Part shown: positions 56,614 to 64,000 of the stretch, in pieces
How the letters are laid out: each line of letters opens with the position of its first letter
Numbering within the stretch: position 1 is the stretch's first letter
NCBI RefSeq assembly: GCF_000149955.1
Contig: NC_030993.1
Coordinates: 1,950,562 to 2,014,561 of the forward strand
From: Fusarium oxysporum f. sp. lycopersici 4287
Lineage: Eukaryota; Ascomycota; Sordariomycetes; Hypocreales; Nectriaceae
DNA: 64,000 nucleotides
Direction: 5' to 3'
Program-made: the position numbers and the translations under genes
Notes under the pieces: model-generated
Told to the model about the DNA's origin: nothing
Databases searched by the model: none
Seen by the model: only the letters and a program-made list of their open reading frames with translations

Positions 56614-59600
56614 CTAGTGAGACATAACTTCTCGGTATCGGTCCATGCTCAAGTCCACTGAGTAAGCCAAAAGACGATCTTGTGTCAAAGGCAGGTTGAG
56701 AATCCTAGACCTTAACTCCATATCCTGAAATGTATAGTTAGTAACTGTTCCAACCTTGTAATCCATCTGCTAAAACATACCTGTCTCTTCTTGCTGGCTT
56801 TAACAATCTCCTTGGCAGTCTCATCCGCCATGTCTGACACGGCAGCGTACCGCAGGACTCCAGAATCTCCTGTTTCCTTGTCCATCGCGTGCAAGCCTGC
56901 AAGAAGCTTCTCCAAAACTGCCTGCGGTGCAGTCTCATGCCTCGCGCGATGCTGAATGAGCTGAAGGAAGAAATTGTAGATCTCTCCTCCAAGCGGCCAG
57001 TCCGAGATGAGCTCTTGTCGGCCTTCAAACTGAGAGAGAAGAGCAGAGAGGTCCGCGTAGTCGCGTTCAACAATAGCTAGCGGTGCAACCTCCTTAACAA
57101 GAACACGGTGAGCTTCCACAAAAGAGCCGGCGCGCAGGAGGCATTGCACTTCTGAGTACGCATCCTTCTTAACACTGCGCATGTACAGAGCCAGGGCCTC
57201 CCAGATCCACAACGAAGGGATTTGGAACTTTTCGGTGAGTACCTGGAAAGCGGAAGAGTTTTCATCGCCGATGAAGCCAGCATGTCGGGCAAGATGTTCC
57301 TGGATAGCTATCTTGCGGGCGAGGGGCTTGCTCAGATGCAGCAAAACGAACACTGCCTCGAGCCATTCACCGGCGCTTGCAAGTTGCGAGGCAAAAGCAA
57401 GAGTAGCGGCGTCGGCCTTTTCAGCACCATCCTGGCTGAAAGAAACCTTGCCACTAGATGCAAGGGCAAGGCCGAGTTGCCAAGTCAGCCGCATGTCGAG
57501 TGGAGAGAGCTGCGAGTTTTCAGGGCGCAACACAGCCTCCAGGTCGGTGCTGTCATTGGCGTACAACTGTAAAAGACCCCAGAGAAGATCTTGCCGGCGA
57601 TCGGAGTCGACATCATCCCACAAGGGCTTGATACCCTGATCAATATACCAAGGCAACGGAAGGTACTCCTTCTCCTGGTCGATGTCATTCTTGAAGCAAT
57701 GCACTGCAGCTGCTAGGTCGTCCTGCTGAGCGATCGAGTACCATAGTCGGAGACCAAAGGCCTGCTTCCAGTCGAGTCCAAACTTTTTCGAAATAACAAA
57801 CGAGTCTAGGCGGTCCTCGACAGGCACTCCCTTCATACCTTCGCAGACACATGCATTACCCGAAAGGAGCTCGTAGATGGTACGGATCGATTCTGAAAAT
57901 TCCGAGAGCATCTTTGAATCGTGCCATGCCTTGAGCTGTTCTCGCATGTCTTTCTTGGCAGCATCACTAGTGCCAATAAGAGGCACCAAGGTGGCCAGGC
58001 GGAAATTCTTCCCGTCAAGAAGGTGCTTACAAGCATCGATGATCCGATGGCCAGCTAGACACGCAACAGCCTTCTCTTCGCTCGATCCTGCCAGGCCGAT
58101 AGTCGTAGCCGAGGCCGAGTCTACAAGAAGAGACCAGAAATGCGACAGCTTGTTCCTGCGGAGAAGGTGCTCCGGTTGACTATTGTCGTTGACCGAGTCG
58201 AAAAGGATACTGGCCAACTCCCAGACGTGCTTCTCCTGCATGCTTGCGGGATCGTTCATGTCCTGATGGTGGAAGACATTCTGCAAGTGAGTAACGTTGA
58301 GGGAGGCAAAAGGAACATCATCAACAATTCGGATTTCAGTGAGCTTATCCTGGTTGCCCAGGTATCGCTTGGATTGCTACATGACGAGTCAGCATATGTC
58401 TGGAGGTCGATGCTCAATAACTAACCTCCATTGCGAATGAGGCTAGGCGGAGCTCTTGCTTTTCAGTCTGAATCGAACAACGTTGAAAAGAAACAAGGTC
58501 GGTATTATGGGTGAGAGATCGTCGGCTGCCTTCTGAAGCCAGTGGTCGAGGAACAACAAGTGTCTCGTCAGGACCCCAGGTAGGTCGGCCAGCGTCGTGG
58601 AAAGTCTTTTCGTAACGGTCCAAAGTCATTGTCTTGTCTTGTCGCTCGTAGGGCCACTAATCAAAATCAATTTTAGCATCAATTCATATACTATAAGTCA
58701 ATAGATACATAAACCTCCAGGAATTACATTCTGGGGCCACTCAGGTAACAACTAGGGAACCGACCTTGGGAAAGCCTTTGCCAGAGACTGAGGCTTGAAG
58801 TTTCTGGGGCGCTGGCTTGGGCTTCTCAAACAATGAGTTCATGAGGTCGATGCTAGTCGCAAACCCACGGCCTTTATCCATGCCAATGGTGCTTGCCGCG
58901 AAATTGTCCAACCTATCGTTCTTTGCAATACTCTTCCTCCAAATGGATGATTTCCGTAAAGTGTCTGATCCACTCTTGTCAAGGTCGATCAGTAGACCCG
59001 TCTGCCTTGAGGGAGAGTCATTCAGCTCTCTCAAAAGCTGTCGGTCTCGCTTGACTGGGCTGACAGTTTTTCTCAACATTTCCATCCAATCGTCCCCATC
59101 AGCAACCTCCAGCTGCACAGGACCAGCAGAGTCCTTAACAGCTCGCATTCTAGCTCTGAGGATGCCTCCAGGAGTCGCCTTCACGGCTTCCGGAACACCC
59201 TCGGACGAGTTGTCGTCGAGCTCCGCGGCCAGATGCGGTTCGAGAGAAGACCTCGCCATGTCTTCATCCTCGGACACGTCATATTCATCACCCATATCAT
59301 CGGCGTATTCCTCCTCGAGGGACAGCCTGACATCGTTGGGTGCGGAATCCGCGGAGCTAACCCCTAAAAAAGACTGCTCACCAGAGAACTGGGGTTGTAG
59401 GGCTTGAGCTTCATCGTCGAAACCACCGGGAAGACCTCGATGTCTTCGAAACTCGAATGTGTCATCTTCCATGGGGGAGTTGACGGAGTTGATGGAAGCA
59501 TCGAGAGCCACCTCCTGGGGGGCGGCTGGCTCGTTCTGCGTCATCTCCTCGTCGTCGGAATCATCGTCATCAAGGCCATAAGTGGTGAAGTGCTCTACTG

Positions 59601-62600
59601 AGAAGACCCAGACACCAGTCTCCTTGTCGTAGCTCTCAAAAGTTGTGTTCTCGATTCGCTTGAGACGCTCAACGTGCTTGTTAAATCGTTTAGGGTCATT
59701 GGCGATACGCTTACCACCGCGGGGCCATGACTGCTCGAGAGCAATCCTGGCCGGAACGTTGAGGCCCTTGCCGACTGGCGGTTTCTTGGCTGATACCGGG
59801 TAGACTGTAGCAGATCGAGGCTCAAGCACAATAAGGTTACCACAGATATCAGCCAGATCAATGTTGCTGATGTCCACAGGGACCTTGAAAGACACGTAGC
59901 CAACGTTGTCACGACCGACAGTGAAGCCATCAACCTTTTGGCGCTGCATGCGGTTCAACTTTTCAAGATCCTCCAAGGGAGGTGACATCCAGTATTGTCC
60001 GGGAGCATTATCAGCGGTACTGTTAGATGAAGCCTCGGGAGTGGCAGTGTTGTCCTCCTCATGAACGATAGCCAGCTCGTTGCCCTTTACTTCCTCCATT
60101 TCAGGAGTCTTAGAGCCGGTCGAACCGTTCGAGCCATTGGCTGTGCGGGTCTGACGGGGGGTCTCGTCGTTGGCTGGGCTGTCAACATCGCTAGCAGCAG
60201 GAAGGGCACCACGAACAGGTGTGCTGTCATCCATGTCAACGTTGCTTGTGTCAAAACTGACACGCTTGGAGAGCTTTCGGGAACCAGTTCCGGCATCTGA
60301 GGCTCTGTCCTTCTGCGGTGTTGAAAAGAGATCACTCCTGATGTCTCTGTTGATAACGAGCTTCTTGGAGCCAGTGCTTCCATACCACCTGGGCTGAGAT
60401 CCATTAGAGAAAGCTCCGGGGGCAAGAATGCTGTCTTCGGTGTTGAAGCTGCGGCGCAGGTTGTTGGTCGACAGGCTTTTACTGAGATTTCCAGATCTGC
60501 TAGAGCCTAACAAACTGTGACCGAGGTTTCCAGGTGTGCTGGAAATGCTACTGGCGGGGCTACCCGAGGGGGTTCCGTAGTTGCTGTAGGAAAAACCGAA
60601 GCCTCGCTTTTGGGGAGTAGCATATCGAGAAGCAGAAGCCGGAGCCAGCTTATACATAGGCAGAATTGAGCTTCTTCTTGGCTTTGAACCACCACTCAAT
60701 GGAGTAGCCAGGGGTCCTGGATTCTGGACTTCGTTTCCACCGAGACCAGCAAACAGACCAGGAGAACCGAATGCCGAAACGTCGTTGAGGTTGGCAGTTA
60801 GGCCCTGAGGGGCGTTGACGGACTGGCTGTTACCCAGGATTGAAGCTCCATTCTGTTGCTGTTGCTGGTTTGTGCTGCCGCCGAACAGAGAAGATCCAGC
60901 GTTCTGGTTGTTTTGGCCGCCAAAGAGACTGCTTCCAGCATTGTTGGTGCTGCCACCGAACAGACTGGGCTTTTGCTGCTGGTTATTGGCAGCACCAAAG
61001 AGGCCGCCGGTATTTTGGTTCATCTGAGTATTTGAGGCCAAACCGCCGCCGAAGCCAGTTCCAGCTGTATTCGTTTGAGCTGTGGTACTGTTTCCGAAAA
61101 GGCCACCAGTTGGGGCAGGCTTGCTACCGAACAGACCACCAGTAGCATTGTTGTTGGCGGCACCAAAGCCAGTCGTGTTCGTCTGCTGTTGATTGTTGCC
61201 AAATAGGCCACCACTAGTGCCAGTTGTGCCAGTGTTTGTGTTGCCGAATAAGCCAGTACCAGCAGGCTTCTGTTGGTTGTTGCCACCAAACAATCCGCCC
61301 GACTGTTGTGTTTGGTTGCTCTGGCCAAAGAGGCCACCACTGGTGTTTTGCTGTGTCTGGTTGTTGTTCTGTCCAAAGAGGCCACCACCAGTGCCGGCAG
61401 CTTGAGTGTTGTTGCCGCCGAAGAGACCACCGCCGCTGTTTGCAGTGTTGTTGTTTGCGCCAAACGCGTTATTTGTGGTGCTGGCTCCAAATCCACCCGT
61501 AGTGCTGGTATTCGTGTTTCCGAAGCTGAACCCGGTACCGGCAGGCTTGTTCTGAGCGGCTCCGAACAGTCCACCACCGGTATTCGTGTTCGTCTGACCG
61601 AAGCCAGTTCCGGTGGTGTTCGTGCTACCAAAGCCACCTGTAGTGTTGGTGTTTCCTCCTCCAAAAAGACCGCCGCCAGTCTGGTTCGCCTGCGTGGTGG
61701 TGCTGCCGAATAGGCCTCCAGCAGGTTTGTTCGCAGTGCTGCCAAACAAGCCTCCGCTGGCGGTGTTGTTGTTGGTTGCTCCAAAACCAGTCGAGCCAAA
61801 GCCAGTGCTGGGTGTTGAAGTGTTGTTGTTCGTGTTGGATCCGAAAAGACCACCACCAGTGTTGGCCGTCGTGTTCGCCCCAAAGCCTGAAGCTGCGGTG
61901 GTATTTGTGTTAGTTCCAAACCCTCCGCCAAAACCTGAGCTCACGCCAAACGCACCACCACCAGTAGCATTGCCATGTCGTCTTCCTTGAACGTAATCGG
62001 CAAGTCGAAGTTCGTCAGCCGACCACTTCTTGTAAGGGTCCTGGAAAAGAATGTTTTGGTAAGAGTTGGTCGAGGTACTGTTGGCTTCCTTCTCGCTCCA
62101 TGCTTGGAAGGCCGCAACTGCAGTGCCAGGAGGGTCGCCCGCAGCGCCGCCAAGGGTATTGGTGCTTGAGGCGCCAAATCCTGTGCCAGAGCCGAATCCA
62201 GAGCCGAAGCCCGTCGCCGCGGTGGTGGTGGTGGTGTTGTTGTTGCCTCCTCCGAAGAGCGATCCGCCGGTGTTGGCTGTGGTGCCAAAGCCAGTCTTGT
62301 TGGCAGTGTTGCCTCCAAACATACCACCTCCTGTGTTGCTACCGAACGCTGATGTGGTGTTGTTTGTGTTGCTTCCAAAACCTCCAAACCCTGTGCCAGT
62401 GCTGGTGTTGTTGTTGGCAGTCGAGGAGCCGAAGAGGCCACCTCCTGTGTTGGTAGGGGTAGAACCGAATGCAGGTTTAGCTCCAAAGCCGCCAGCAGTA
62501 TTTGTCGATCCAAAGCCGCCTAAGATGCTGTTAGTATTTCGATGTCGATAGAGCTTCGCGCACTGGATTCCTCTCTCAATGGTAGATGACAGCGATGCGA

Positions 62601-62737
62601 TGAAGTAAAATTTGCGTACCGGATGTTGAGCCAAAGCCGCCTGTGGTGGTATTATTATTATTATTTCCGGCTCCAAAGAGGCCACCAGAAGTGTTGTTGT
62701 TTTGGCCAAAGCCGCCGAAGCCGCCGCCGAAAGACAT
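56614..62737 (-). CDS. NUP145: Nup98-Nup96 precursor nucleoporin (Nup145/SonB type)
   Basis: Five exons: 62737-62620, 62519 to about 58765, 58656-58426, 58376-56781 and 56724-56614; about 1936 aa. The N-terminal half is a GLFG/FG-repeat region that forms the pore barrier and contains a GLEBS-like Gle2-binding motif near residues 190-235 (YQNILFQDPYKKW, ADELRLADYVQGRR). The autoproteolytic domain follows (YWMSPPLEDLEKL, GFTVGRDNVGYVSFKVPVD, FESYDKETGVWVFSVEHF) with the cleavage point after HF, residues 1016-1017. The C-terminal half is Nup96/Nup145C, a helical Y-complex subunit (WELASILFDSVND, ending DRYREVMSH). Thr replaces the usual Ser after HF. The donor of intron 2 is uncertain (AAG|GTCGGT near 58765 is one choice), which shifts length by a few codons. 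Confidence 0.94.
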
Positions 62738-63869
62738 GATGGTCGCCGATGATGAAGTAGTTAAGGAGTGGATGTCAGTCTGCGCTCCTGCGATTTTTCA
62801 GGGCGAGCACGCGTATGAGCGTGCATGTGGAGAAGAGAAGTTGATTGAGCTAGGGTGAGGTACTTCAGTGGCTTTAGTAGCTTAAGGTCTGTCGCACCTA
62901 GGCCCCAGTGCGTTGCTGCCTCAGACAAGAATTTTGTAGCTTGATTGGTTCTTGAGCTTGAACAGCCAATCAGGTTTTGCGCCAGAGCTACCTACTGGTT
63001 GAGTCACTGATGCCTGCGGTAGGCCTAAAATCTACCTGCTTCAAAGGTACCAAGGCAGACTCAACGTCAGCCAAAACCGCGTTTGGTTGGCCAGCTCTGC
63101 ACGCGCCTGGGAGCCTAGAAAACAAATGACATCTTGACTTGGTAATTTGCTTCACTGCCTCAATCATTTCTGATATTGAACAGCTGATTTGTACATATTC
63201 AGGCGGGTGCTTTCTAATCAATTGTTTACAAATGCTTCCTCGAGCTGAACTATAGGTAACACTTTACAATTTCTCCCGAGGTTAGGCTTTGATCACGATC
63301 CCAAAGGTATTATCCAATAGCTTTTACCTTGTTCTACGTCTGACAACCACAATGGCTGTAAGTTCGGACCCACCTGAGCCATCCACAGCAATGACAGACA
63401 ATGAGCTGCCCAGCCAGACCAGAAAATCTTGAGCCTGGAGATGAAAGACCCAATACAGACTTATTAGTGTTCAGACATATAAGGTATACAGATGACAAGA
63501 GACTTCAATTTCAAACTAATATAAATCTAATTGTTGTATGTTGAGACCCTAACCATAACCCATGTAGCCATTGCCAATTTGCTGCAACAAGGTACACTAA
63601 TTTTTTCTACCACCGCGTCAATGGTCGCGTCAAACAACCTACCTCTTAAGCATCCATCTCCTTCAGCTCTTTGAATACACAACACAACCTTGCGCCACGC
63701 TCCTCCAACATCTTCGCCCTGTCGCATCAGGTACATTTACTATTGTCAACCTCTGCGATCACAACTATCCTCAAATTTCGTTATTTCAGCCGTTATTTGG
63801 CGCCATTGCATCCACCGCCTTGCTTGCTCGATTGCCGCTCTCTCCCAGCCACATTGAGAAATCAAAACA
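62738..63869. promoter_or_regulatory. Divergent region between NUP98-96 and the right-edge gene
   Basis: 1.1 kb. A 26-codon plus-strand frame begins at about 63352 (ATGGCTGTAAGT); it may be a leader peptide or chance. C/T-rich leader sequence runs from about 63650 to the start at 63870. Confidence 0.5.
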
Positions 63870-64000
63870 ATGAATTCTCATGCAACGCCACGTACTGCCT
63901 TTCAAGGGCGCTCGTTAGGCGGCTCGGGACTTCCTCCGCAGTCGAGGCAGCCAGTTGCTCCTCAAGTGTCCTCAAATGAGGACTATAGTACGATTCCGGA
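63870..64000 (+). CDS. N-terminal part of a gene leaving the window
   Basis: The open frame starts at ATG 63870 after AACA and runs to the window edge, 43 codons seen. It reads MNSHATPRTAFQGRSLGGSG and continues Gln/Pro/Ser-rich, so the visible part is probably a disordered N-terminus. No family can be named. A CT-rich leader precedes it, which supports a real start. Confidence 0.5.
   Translation, partial: MNSHATPRTAFQGRSLGGSGLPPQSRQPVAPQVSSNEDYSTIP

Noticed and set aside
61020..62513. Long minus- and plus-strand frames overlapping the nucleoporin FG repeats
   Set aside because: Repetitive GGx/AAy codons keep alternate frames open. The GLFG frame is the real one.
1..64000. Transposons, CRISPR arrays, integrated virus, dispersed 5S rRNA
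   Set aside because: Looked for transposase or reverse-transcriptase motifs, regular direct repeats and the 5S internal sequence by eye; none was found. A profile search could still reveal decayed copies.

Overview
The window reads as nuclear DNA of a filamentous ascomycete, most likely a hypocrealean sordariomycete close to Fusarium. The grounds are short introns (about 48-100 nt, many with CTAAC/TACTAAC-like branch sites), long CT-rich intergenic leaders, and a gene set typical of Pezizomycotina (Zn2Cys6 regulator, DUF6590 and DUF7918 proteins, a fused Nup98-Nup96 gene, a PHD-MYST acetyltransferase). The species assignment is inference from remembered family resemblance. No transposon, CRISPR array, viral or bacterial operon structure was seen.

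Layout. 1-6396: gene-poor DNA with a 100-N gap and simple repeats. 6397-9062: a CDK1/Cdc2 kinase gene (minus) and a tRNA-Ser(AGA). 10151-19291: an IMPACT-domain protein, an Oms1-like methyltransferase, a conserved protein of unknown function, a 3.5 kb empty stretch and a PhzF-like enzyme. 19704-33064: NOT1, scaffold of the CCR4-NOT complex, divergent from an F-BAR/SH3 cytokinesis protein, then seipin. 34558-43158: a DUF7918 protein, NTF2, ribosomal protein eL8, the tRNA thiolase NCS6/CTU1, and a small intron-dense complex I subunit. 44033-48938: a SAS3-type MYST acetyltransferase and a DUF6590 protein. 49559-56212: a more accessory-looking block with a Zn2Cys6 regulator, a cupin, two small three-TM proteins and a SET protein. 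56614-62737: the Nup98-Nup96 precursor. 63870-64000: the start of a gene that leaves the window.

Most genes are independent eukaryotic housekeeping units, not a co-transcribed system. Nuclear transport is represented twice (NTF2, Nup98-96) and gene expression several times (NOT1, eL8, NCS6, SAS3), but the order looks like ordinary synteny.

Three observations stand out. First, three conserved genes (CDC2, NOT1, the F-BAR gene) each carry what looks like one single-base indel, best read as assembly error. Second, tiny exons recur: a 4-nt internal exon in the complex I gene, start-codon-only first exons in eL8 and seipin, and 10- and 18-nt exons in NTF2. Third, the two uncharacterised three-TM proteins at 52455-53066 and 54669-55413 share architecture, a Y-K-x-Y motif and two phase-1 introns at matching places, so they look like a divergent head-to-head paralogous pair. 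Gene models were spliced by hand from sequence; summed exon lengths are multiples of three except in the three frameshifted genes.
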